A stretch of DNA of 64,000 nt from CAWBRT01 sp963819175 (GTDB taxonomy: Bacteria > Acidobacteriota > Terriglobia > Terriglobales > Acidobacteriaceae). Where the stretch lies: the NCBI GenBank assembly GCA_963819175.1, contig CAWFVJ010000011.1, forward strand, positions 36,561-100,560, read 5' to 3'. Within the stretch, counting starts at the first letter, position 1; every line of letters begins with the position of its first letter. The notes beneath the pieces were generated by a model. That model made no database searches and was not told the DNA's origin. It was given only the letters and a program-made list of their open reading frames with translations. Below, piece by piece: positions 56,542 through 64,000 of this stretch. A program made the translations under genes and the position numbers.

Positions 56542-57972
56542 TTAGTGGCCGACGATGACCGCCCATGCCTGCCGCAACGCATCCGGCAGGCTGTAGATGT
56601 CCATGGCCGTGATGAGGATGGCGCTTCCCCAGCCGGCAATCGACAAGAACCATCCGCTCCGCCATTGCCCCATGCGCTTGCGCGAACTGGCGAAATGCAG
56701 CAGCGGGAACATCGCAAACGGCAACACGAGACAGAGGACGACTTGGCTCAGGTTGACCAGATCGGTCACGCTGCCATTCCCGCGAACGCTGATAATCAGG
56801 ATCGCCGGTATAACGGCCAGAGTTCGGGTGATCAAGCGCCGAATCCATGGGCGGATTCGCCAATGCATGAACCCTTCCATGACCACTTGCCCGGCGAGCG
56901 TGCCAGTAATTGTGCTGCTTTGTCCACTTGCCAACAGCGCCACAGCGAACAGTGTGCTGGCGAGCGTCGTCCCCAGCAGAGGCGCCAGGGTCAGATGCGC
57001 GACTCGAATCCAATCGCTGTCCGCGCTGAAGGTCACCACTTGGCCGCCCGCTACCGTGATGCTGGTTTTGCCATAAAAGACTGTTGCCGCCAGTACCAAG
57101 ATGGCCGCGTTGACGAAGAATGCTATGGTCAACGCCACGGTTGTGTCGATGGTGTTGAAGCGGATGGCGCGGCGAATAAACGGCTCATCCTGCTGTAAAC
57201 GGCGAGACTGTACCAGGGCCGTGTGGAGGTACAGATTGTGGGGCATCACCGTCGCCCCAATGATGCCAATCGCCACGACGAGCATCCCGGCGTGCCCGAA
57301 ATTTGGCCGCACCATGGCTTGTCCCATCTCCAGGAAGTCGGGCCGGGTCTGCGCCAATCCGAAGATCTCAATTCCGTAGCAGACGCCGATCGTCAGCACG
57401 AAGATGGCGACCACCGCCTCGATCAATCTCATGCCGAAGCCTTGCAAAGCCAGCAAGAGCAGTACATCGAAAGCTGTGATGATGATCGCCCACGACATCG
57501 GAATGTGGAACAACAGGTTTAAGGCGACCGCGCTGCCCAGCGCTTCGGCAAGGTCGGTCATGCCGATGGCGATTTCCATGCACACCCAGTTGGGCCACCG
57601 CGTCCAACGTGGATACCAGTCTCGGCAACACTGGGCTAGATCCTTGCCGGTGGCCACGCCCAGCCGAGCCGCGACCACTTGGAGGAAAATGGCCATCAAA
57701 CTGGCCAAGCCGACAACCCAGAGCAGTCCATACTTGTACTGCGAGCCGCCCGCCAAGTCGGTGCCCCAGTTTCCGGGGTCCATGTAGCCGACACTTACTA
57801 AGATCGCCGGGCCGGCGAAGGCCCGCCATTGTCGCCAGAAGCCAACTTCGGAATCGGGAACCAGCACCGAGCTGTGCAGTCCCTCCAGCGACAAATGGCC
57901 GACATGCTCTTCGACGGCCACCGCGCTGCCACCAGCACCTGATTCGTTCTCGTTAGTTCCTTGGGCTCGCAT
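56542..57972 (-). CDS. mntH: NRAMP divalent metal (Mn2+/Fe2+) transporter
   Basis: A 476-residue NRAMP protein with an N-terminal hydrophilic extension of about 50 residues. Helix 1 carries YMDPGNWGTD with the DPGN metal site. Helix 6 carries GATVMPHNLYLHTALVQSR with the MPH motif; Asp, Asn and Met as manganese ligands are all kept. It should import Mn2+ or Fe2+ with protons. AGAGGG precedes the ATG. It is the first gene of the metal operon, 38 bases downstream of a perfect palindrome and divergent from a DtxR-type regulator, so it is very probably manganese- or iron-regulated. Confidence 0.92.
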   Translation of the reverse strand: MRAQGTNENESGAGGSAVAVEEHVGHLSLEGLHSSVLVPDSEVGFWRQWRAFAGPAILVSVGYMDPGNWGTDLAGGSQYKYGLLWVVGLASLMAIFLQVVAARLGVATGKDLAQCCRDWYPRWTRWPNWVCMEIAIGMTDLAEALGSAVALNLLFHIPMSWAIIITAFDVLLLLALQGFGMRLIEAVVAIFVLTIGVCYGIEIFGLAQTRPDFLEMGQAMVRPNFGHAGMLVVAIGIIGATVMPHNLYLHTALVQSRRLQQDEPFIRRAIRFNTIDTTVALTIAFFVNAAILVLAATVFYGKTSITVAGGQVVTFSADSDWIRVAHLTLAPLLGTTLASTLFAVALLASGQSSTITGTLAGQVVMEGFMHWRIRPWIRRLITRTLAVIPAILIISVRGNGSVTDLVNLSQVVLCLVLPFAMFPLLHFASSRKRMGQWRSGWFLSIAGWGSAILITAMDIYSLPDALRQAWAVIVGH

Positions 57973-58009
57973 CGTTTTTCCCTCTGGAAAACGGCTCAGA
58001 ACTTGCTAT

Positions 58010-58029
58010 TATTTTGACCATTCAAAATA
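58010..58029. promoter_or_regulatory. Perfect palindromic operator TATTTTGA-CCAT-TCAAAATA
   Basis: Eight-base perfect arms with a 4-base spacer are centred 48 bases before the NRAMP start and 109 bases before the regulator start. The size (20 bases) and AT-rich arms fit a DtxR/MntR-family operator. A weaker dyad GTTTG-GT-CAAAC lies at 58082-58093, nearer the regulator gene. Confidence 0.7.
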
Positions 58030-58128
58030 GATTTCACCCCTTCTCCTAATGCGTTCTACCTATTATCATGCTAGTAATGAAGTTTGGTCAAACATCGACC
58101 TTTGGCAAATCGAAAAGTGGAGAATGCG

Positions 58129-58803
58129 ATGCCAACCGCCGTCGCTGAGAATTATCTGAAGCAGCTTTATTACGGACAGCAGGCCGCTAGCGGCGAGTTG
58201 GTCCGCGTGGGAGACCTAGCTGCGGCTATAGGCGTAACTCCGGGTACAGCTACTACCATGGTCAAGTCTCTCGACCCGTTCCGGCTGGGCTGTCTACGAG
58301 CCTCGCACTGGCGTGCGCCTGACGCGCCGGGGCGAGCGCTTGGCGCTGTCGGTGGTGCGCCGCCATCGGCTGCTGGAACTGTTTTTGTCCAAGGTGCTGG
58401 GGCTGGACTGGTCAGAGGTGCATGCGGAAGCCGAGGTACTGGAGCACGCCGTGTCCGAGAAAGTTGTTGAGAAGATAGACGCGCTTCTCGGCCGGCCGCA
58501 AGTAGACCCTCACGGTGATCCGATCCCTACGGCCAGCGGCACATTGCCCAAACCTCCGGCCACCACCTTGGCCGACTGTCCCTGGACCGGCCTATGCATA
58601 TCGTTCGTATCATGGGCGCCGACCAAGACAGGGACTTTCTTCACTTCCTCGACCGCAATGGCCTCATTCCCGGTGCCACGGTCACGGTGCGCCAGCGCCA
58701 TCCGGCGGCTCAGGCGATACAGATCGACGTTAAGGGACATCCCCCCATTGCTTTCGGTACGACGGCGGCAAAACGAATTCTGGTGAAAGCGAAAACGGCG
58801 TAG
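58129..58803 (+). pseudogene. DtxR/MntR-type metalloregulator, two frameshifts
   Basis: The ATG at 58129 begins AVAENYLKQLYYGQQA, a winged helix with VGDLAAAIGVTPGTATTMVK. An extra C near 58276 shifts the frame. The next segment reads SGWAVYEPRTGVRLTRRGER, then HRLLELFLSKVLGLDWSEVH and AEVLEHAVSEKVVEKIDALL, which is the dimerisation helix region with metal-ligand Glu/His. A second shift near 58591 leads to the FeoA-like SH3 domain (IVRIMGADQDRDFLHFLD; HPPIAFGTTAAKRILVKA) ending at 58803. Restored length is about 225 residues, normal for DtxR/IdeR. It should repress the NRAMP operon when metal is replete. Confidence 0.8.
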
Positions 58804-58837
58804 CCGAGCACCTGACAATCGCCAACTGATCGGGCCA

Positions 58838-61082
58838 TTTGGAAGTTCGGCAGGTCAAACTGCCAAAACAGGAAACTCCACTCGTCGGCGAGTTCCTCCT
58901 CGATTTGCGTCTTGGTGGAACCCATAGCCATGTCCAGCTTCGTAATCCACACGGAGCAGAATGGGCTTGCCGCTGGCCGTTGCGGCTTGAAGCCGCGCTG
59001 CCATCTTGGCCGGTTCCCAAGAGGAGACGCGCGGATCATTGAATCCCGTCGTCAACATGATACGCCGGGTACCGACACGCCGTGCGGACGTGAACATAGG
59101 CATCCATGACGTAAAGGTCTTCGAAATCCCGCTTGCGTTTTGACGCTTCCGAATTCCGGAATGTTCGGGCGGGCCGTTGGGAGATAAATTCGGACGCGCA
59201 AGGGATTCGAGACACCAACCCGGTCAAGCGCCGCGGCGAACAAGTCCGGCCGCTCGGTAAAGGCGCGGCCGATGGTAATGCCTCCGGCGCTGGCTCCTTC
59301 TCCCGCCAACTTCGAAGAGGAAGTGAACTTGCGATCGATCAGATATTCTGCGCAAGCGATGAAGTCGCGCCAAGTATTCGGCTTGGTCAGCTTCATTCCC
59401 CACTTGTGCCAGTCTTCTCCGTAAACGCCACCGCCGCGAACGTGCGCCACTGCATAGACGCCACCCTTTTCGAGCCAGGCGAGCAACTTGGGATCAAAGA
59501 AAGGTTCAATGGTAATTCCGTAGGCGCCATAACCATTCAGCAGAGCCGGATTCGATCCATCCATTTTCAGACCGCGCTTGTAAACAATCGAGAGCGGCAC
59601 CATGACGCCATCCCAGCTCTTGACCTTGATTTCTTCCGAAGTGATGTCGCTCGGGATTGTCGTTGGGACCCGAGAGGCTGGAGTTTCGTGTCTTCCATGC
59701 GCTGGCTTTGCGGCTCGTAGGAATAGATTCGAAGAGCTCGTGCCCAGGACGTCATATCCAGCAGAACGCCGGGGATCCGCTGGTCGGAAGCCGCGACGCC
59801 AACGGCGCCCTGAAACGGCAATCCGATATCCTCGGGTTGTCCGTCCCGCATACGAGACTGGCGCTTAAGAAGGCCCACGGTTCCGTCGGTTTCCTGGAGA
59901 TAAAGGGCATCTTCGGCGGCGGAGATCTTATTGATAACGGTTCGGCTCTCGGGCACAACGGTCGCGGCGTGCTCGATGTCAGGGATGGGCCGCGCTGGTC
60001 CGAATCACCTTGAAACCTGGGGGCATCCTTATGAGTCAACAGATAAAGAACATCCCCATGAAGGGCGATGTCGAGTCACATCGTCGGCAACGTCGCAAAT
60101 TTTTTGCCAGGGAGTATCCGGTTTTCCAACTGAATCAAGCGGTGCATCGTACAGGGTAACTTCATTTGGCAACGCCGTGCAGGAGATAGGCGAGGGCAAA
60201 GGAAGAACCGAGGAGCGGTGACAATCAGACGGAATGTCAATAGGAGCGACTTCGACTCGGCTTGGAAATGCCGAAGCCCAAAACCGGGACATCGTTCTCT
60301 GGGATTCAGTGCCGACAACGTGGAGATAATCGATGCTTTTCTGTTCTTCTTCTACCGCCGGCTGGCCGGGGGCGAGTTTTTGCAGCCGGTTGTAAAAGAA
60401 GGAATGATTGTCAGGAGCGCCAATGAAACGCCGCCGAAACGGGCCCGATCAATGGTCTCCTTAACTTCTTCACCCGTGTCCGCGTTGATGATGTGGATGA
60501 CAGCGTTCTCCGATCCGCCTGGCCGATATCCCCACCGCGACCAAGTTGCCATCCCAGGAGGGCTCGTAATAGTTGATCGCATTGTGCGATCCCTTGGGCG
60601 GCGGGATACTTCGCTGGATCGACAACCAGCCTTTCCGCGCCCATGGAGGCCGTCGCGGATATAAAGCCTGGCAGATATTTTCGCTGGCTAACCGCTTAAG
60701 GTAAAAATATCGGCCGCTCGGAAGACGGCGCACGTCGGAGACCTTGAGCCGGGGTCGATTCATCCAATTCCTGGATGCGAGCAAGCAAGGCATCCTGGCC
60801 CGGAATTTTCGCCAGGACGGCCCGCGTATAGGCATTCTGGTCCTTCAGCCAGGCATCAACTTGGGGATCCTTCAGATTTTCCATGTAACGGTAGGGATCG
60901 ACAATCTTGGTCCCGTAGTAGACATCCGTCACCGGACGAACAGGTGCGACAAGTGGCGAAACCTGCGTGGCCGCGGGTAGAGGAGAATGCCAATCCTCGC
61001 TTACAGCTTGCGCCATGGAAGGAAGAAAAGTAAGTGTCGCAACTGAACTAATCAGCAAAGTCCGGCCGAACAGCTCTGGCAA
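58838..61082 (-). pseudogene. Prolyl oligopeptidase family (S9A) serine protease, heavily frameshifted
   Basis: From the ATG at 61082: a signal peptide (RTLLISSVATLTFLPSMAQA) and DPYRYMENLKDPQVDAWLKD, the S9A start. Propeller pieces lie in several frames (NAINYYEPSWDGNLVAVGIS; IPGVLLDMTSWARALRIYSY). The catalytic domain is NGYGAYGITIEPFFDPKLLA, GGGVYGEDWHKWGMKLTKPN, GEGASAGG (nucleophile Ser), GFNDPRV (Asp) and EAGHG (His). The family ending GSTKTQIEEELADEWSFLFW stops being recognisable near 58838. At least six single-base shifts occur. It lies tail-to-tail with the DtxR gene. If functional it would cleave proline-containing peptides in the periplasm. Confidence 0.75.
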
Positions 61083-61403
61083 TGTGGAAACTTGACATGT
61101 GGTTCAACCCTTTGCGTATGCTGCGTTGTGATTCGGCCTGCCTCTCGTCCAGCTAGAAAGCGTCCTTGCCGGAAGAGACGGGCGAGAATGTCCCAACAAC
61201 AAGAATACAGGTAGTCGCATAGCCCTTGCGCCGGCCCTATCATCTCAGTTGCTGCGCCACAGCCCAGTGTTTGCACGCTGTAACGTAGGCTGCTCACCGT
61301 CTTTCTTGTCCTGCAGTTTGCGGCGGTTCTCCTGTTGGATCGGTATTCGATATGGCGGGTAGGGCAGTGTTCTCCGCTTTTTGGTCGAGACCCACCCGAC
61401 CAG
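61083..61403. other. Gap between oligopeptidase and second Fic copy
   Basis: About 320 bases with no recognisable gene. It contains the promoter side of the oligopeptidase gene and ends at the left limit of the duplicated Fic segment. No inverted repeat or RNA structure stands out. Confidence 0.3.
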
Positions 61404-62935
61404 ATCGATCGGATTTTCGGTTGCGTCTGAGGTTCGCGGATCCGCCGCGATTTGCTAGGATTCTGTCGGGCTGTCTTGTTCAAGGATTCCATTTGGTTTT
61501 CTGGTGGACAATATCGGCCATGGTCTGGGCCTAAAAGCAAGAATTATATCTAAGTATATCATTGATATAACATAAGTTACTCGATATCTAAGATCGGCTT
61601 GGACATCGGCCAAATTAGGACTACACTGGTTTGGAAGATCGGCCATACGATCGGCCATCTAATCCACGATTCGACTGAAAAACCAGACAGTTAGTCGACT
61701 AAAAGGAATGGCCAAATGTACGACTCTGTATCGCAGATGGAGCCAATGTTTCCCAGCAAAAGAGCTGAACAACTTGCCGATCTGTCTGTCGAACTGGTTC
61801 GTAAGTCTGCTGCTCTTGGCGGTCATTTTCGGAGTCACACGCGAGAAGCCCTGGTTGCCCTGCTGAGGCAGATGAACAGCTACTACTCGAACCTGATCGA
61901 AGGTCACCATACACATCCGATCGATATCGAACGGGCCATGCAGCACGAGTACCTGGACGAGCCAGCAAAGCGAGCCCTCCAGCTTGAAAGCAAGGCACAC
62001 ATTGAAGTCCAGCAACTGATTGAGAATCGGCTCAATGAATTCCCTGAACTCAACATTTGCTCGACGGAGTTTCTGACTTGGATTCACCGCGCTTTCTACG
62101 AGAGGATGCCACAGGAGTTCCGATGGGTGTCAGACCAGGAAGGTAAGGAGAAGCACGAGATTATTCCGGGCGAACTTCGCAGGCGTGAAGTTACGGTGGG
62201 TAGACATATTCCGCCCATTGCAACGGCATTGGACAACTTTCTCGCAAGATTCTCGACCGTCTATGCGCCAGAAACGCTTTCGCAAGTAAAGCGCATCATA
62301 GCGGCCGCGGCATCACACCATCGTCTAGCTTGGATACATCCATTCCTCATGGCAACGGGCGCGTCACACGGCTATTCACTCATGCCTATCTGATCAGGGC
62401 TGGTGTGGACGGCCATCGTTTGTGGATGGTCAGCCGCGGATTCGCCCGTCGCCGCGACGACTACATGGCTGCTCTCATCGGGGCCGATGCGCCGAGAAGG
62501 TCTGATCTCGACGGCCGCGGCAATTTGTCAGACGAGGGATTGACGCGGTTTTGCGAGTTTTTCCTGGAAACGGCATTGGACCAAGTTGCATTTATGAGCG
62601 GTCTGCTCGAACTCGATGGGCTGGAAGCACGCATTGTGGCTTACGCGGAGCACCAGGCAACTCTGGGAAAACTGGATCCCACCGCTGCATTTCTTCTTCG
62701 GGACGTGCTCTTACGGGGAGAAATTGCCCGTGGTGAGGCGGCGCGAATCACCGGCAAACCCGTGAGAACCGCGAGCCGCATAGTGGCCGCGCTCCTTGAA
62801 CGAAATTTGCTGACATCAGAGACTCCGAAGGGGGCATTGCGAATTGCGTTTCCTGCTAAAGCGGCGGGCTATTACTTTCCTCGGCTTTATACCGAAGGTA
62901 TTGAACACGATCTGGGATAACCAGTGAGCCGCAGG
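61404..62935 (+). repeat. Fic-gene segmental duplication, copy 2
   Basis: It starts with the same GGATTTTCGGTTGCGTCTG...CCGCGATTTGCTAGG repeat as copy 1 and includes the ATCGGCC-rich leader and the whole Fic gene. Identity ends shortly after the stop codon (GATAACCAGTGAGCCGCAGGG against GATAACCAATGAGTCGCAGGG). No right-hand direct repeat follows here, unlike copy 1. Its right edge lies within the reading frame of an AbiEi-like gene on the other strand. Confidence 0.75.
61716..62920 (+). pseudogene. Fic-domain protein, second copy with a deletion in the active-site motif
   Basis: It is nearly identical to the 49633-50838 protein, including the SNLIEG inhibitory motif. Copy 1 has TTCCTCGATGGCAACGGG at the HPFLDGNGR motif. 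Copy 2 reads TTCCTCATGGCAACGGG, one G missing after 62348. The frame breaks exactly at the Asp of HPFxDGNGR, giving a 225-residue N-terminal product; the C-terminal part continues in another frame to 62920. Other differences are mostly silent or conservative (R155 for K, T398 for P), so selection on the protein seems recent. Confidence 0.85.
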
Positions 62936-63623
62936 GTTTAGCTCTTTGGTTCGGAATCCAACCGCTTCTACGCCTTGGCCCATTCAATCGGCCTTTGGCA
63001 TGCGCTTTCCTCTGGATGGCAATGCAGCGCATCAACTTCTCGACACGGCAGATTCGAGCAAAGTGGAGAAGTCGGTAACGGCTGTACTTCGCTTGGTGAA
63101 CACTGGCGCGCAGTGCGGCAACCGCAATGTCAATCCCGATCTGGTGGCGGAACTTGAAGCAGTCGGCGATGGTTTTCATTGGGCTGTAAACGCGAACTGG
63201 CACGCCGTCGACTTTCAGATTTACAACGCCTTGTGTCAGCGCCTCGCCGGAGAAGCGGACAACCTTTAGGGGGAGCGCATCGACGCGCGGCAGCCTCGCC
63301 TTGTGCCCGATGGCCATCCACACCTGAGGCGGCTCTTGCCGAAGCAGGCCGTGGAAATAAAGCGCCGAGGAAAGACAGAGGACGCCGTGGGGAACACGCC
63401 GGCAAGCCTGGAGTGATACCTGATGTCCGTCGCGTTTGGTGCCCGGCGTCGCGTACAGCCCACGAGCGACACGCTCAATCAGGCCCTGCCCGCAAGCTAT
63501 GGCGAGGTAACGGCGGTGGACGCCGACGCTGGCGAGGTCGCGGCTGCGGCATATGCCGCAGTCTTGGACGAGCCTGACCAGCTTCACGAGTTGGGTCTCG
63601 GCACTCGTCGACTGCGCTCCCAA
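62856..63623 (-). CDS. AbiEi-type antitoxin/transcriptional regulator, truncated C-terminus
   Basis: A 255-residue frame from a TTG at 63623 (an in-frame stop lies just before it). The winged-helix N-terminus reads VQDCGICRSRDLASVGVHRR, then GLIERVARGLYATPG, then a GVLCLSSALYFHGLL segment and YSPMKTIADCFKFRHQIG, all typical of AbiEi type IV antitoxins. After ARICRVEKLMR at about 63040 the family ends, but here the frame runs on through unrelated residues into the antisense of Fic copy 2. The expected toxin partner AbiEii, normally overlapping downstream, is absent. The true stop was probably lost when the Fic segment joined. Confidence 0.65.
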   Translation of the reverse strand: MGAQSTSAETQLVKLVRLVQDCGICRSRDLASVGVHRRYLAIACGQGLIERVARGLYATPGTKRDGHQVSLQACRRVPHGVLCLSSALYFHGLLRQEPPQVWMAIGHKARLPRVDALPLKVVRFSGEALTQGVVNLKVDGVPVRVYSPMKTIADCFKFRHQIGIDIAVAALRASVHQAKYSRYRLLHFARICRVEKLMRCIAIQRKAHAKGRLNGPRRRSGWIPNQRAKPCGSLVIPDRVQYLRYKAEESNSPPL

Positions 63624-63698
63624 TCAAAAATGAGATCGTCAGCCATGCTACGCTGGGCACCGGTGTCGGGTCGAGGCAGAGTTTGATGTTCGTCCAGG

Positions 63699-63799
63699 GA
63701 GGGGGTTCAAATTTCTACAGATGTGCAACACGTTGGCAGGTGTCGGAAGATCTTTGCGAGGGGGTTCAAATTTCTTAAGTGTACAAAACGTCGGCAGGT
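63699..63799. repeat. Tandem imperfect direct repeats near the tRNA fragment
   Basis: GAGGGGGTTCAAATTTCT begins a ~41-base unit at 63699 and again at 63758. Both end in ACGTTGGCAGGT / ACGTCGGCAGGT, a spacing of about 59 bases. The rest of 63624-63930 has no gene. Repeats next to a tRNA 3' end are often integrase arm-type sites, but no integrase lies in this window. Confidence 0.5.
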
Positions 63800-63934
63800 A
63801 AAAAAACCGTCATACCGATAGGTGCATATTAAGGTGCATGTTCGGCTCCCAAACCGCGTTTTTGCACCCTAAATAGGGCAGTTTCTCCGAACTAAGTGAT
63901 TGAATCCGAACACCAGGGGTGGAGCGGCAGCAAA

Positions 63935-63995
<61 letters not shown>

Positions 63996-64000
63996 GTCCT

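Noticed and set aside
55838..57013. 391-residue frame as the full CDF-like gene
   Set aside because: The first 172 residues lie over the NRAMP gene in another frame and look random; the family sequence begins at the ATG at 56497.
63699..63799. CRISPR array
   Set aside because: There are only two repeats with mismatches, and no cas gene is nearby.

Overview
The window looks like chromosomal DNA of an environmental bacterium, most likely an Acidobacteriota (Koribacter/Sulfotelmatobacter-like). The grounds are moderate GC, acidobacterial-style NHL/Ig-like repeat proteins, CheB-CheR-PAS-kinase fusions, interspersed hairpin repeats of the 'gcagggcttcagccctgc' kind, and many ACS-family MFS carriers. 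This assignment is by recognition, not by database search.

Region 1 (1-11.4 kb, minus strand) is anaerobic/cofactor-rich metabolism. It holds a Cys-type molybdopterin formate dehydrogenase coupled to an Fe-S partner cut by the window edge, a luciferase-like F420/flavin oxidoreductase, a C_GCAxxG_C_C redox protein, an enolase-superfamily enzyme, and a complete B12-dependent glutamate mutase set (glmS-mutL-glmE). A quinone oxidoreductase and an MFS carrier follow. Region 2 (12-26 kb) holds more MFS carriers and a catabolic cluster: FAD amine oxidase, MR/MLE dehydratase-like enzyme, two paralogous opine-dehydrogenase-family proteins, MmgE/PrpD protein, MFS carrier, argininosuccinate-lyase-like C-N lyase and a divergent LysR regulator. 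PrpD-family epimerase plus ArgH-like lyase recalls iminodisuccinate/EDDS degradation, so a secondary-amine dicarboxylate or opine is a reasonable substrate guess. Region 3 (26-32 kb) has an anaerobic sulfatase-maturase-like radical SAM protein with a SEC-C tail, a dienelactone-hydrolase-like exported enzyme, and two head-to-head truncated NHL-repeat genes.

Region 4 (32.2-34.8 kb) is a decayed mobile module: capsid-like fragment, broken HTH gene, ribbon-helix-helix protein and frameshifted serine recombinase. Region 5 (34.8-49 kb) is signalling. It contains a stand-alone receiver, a CheB-CheR-PAS-histidine-kinase fusion, and a Wsp-like chemosensory operon (CheW, CheR-TPR, CheW, MCP, CheA-REC, CheB) whose usual diguanylate-cyclase output position is taken by a triple-receiver/PAS histidine kinase. 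Region 6 (49.3-51.2 kb) is a Fic gene with an iteron-like promoter, flanked by ~75-bp direct repeats; its right repeat abuts a beheaded NosL-like gene. Region 7 (51.4-58.8 kb) is a metal operon with a CtpC-type P1B ATPase, three further cysteine-free HMA-like proteins, a CDF-like carrier and an NRAMP (MntH) importer, facing a DtxR/MntR-type regulator across a perfect palindrome. Region 8 (58.8-64 kb) has a fragmented prolyl oligopeptidase, a second Fic copy broken in its active-site motif, a truncated AbiEi-type antitoxin and the 3' part of a tRNA-Ser(GCT), probably an attachment site.

About 1-32 kb reads cleanly, whereas 33-62 kb contains many single-base frameshifts, often in homopolymers, so either local sequence quality is poor or this half is decaying.
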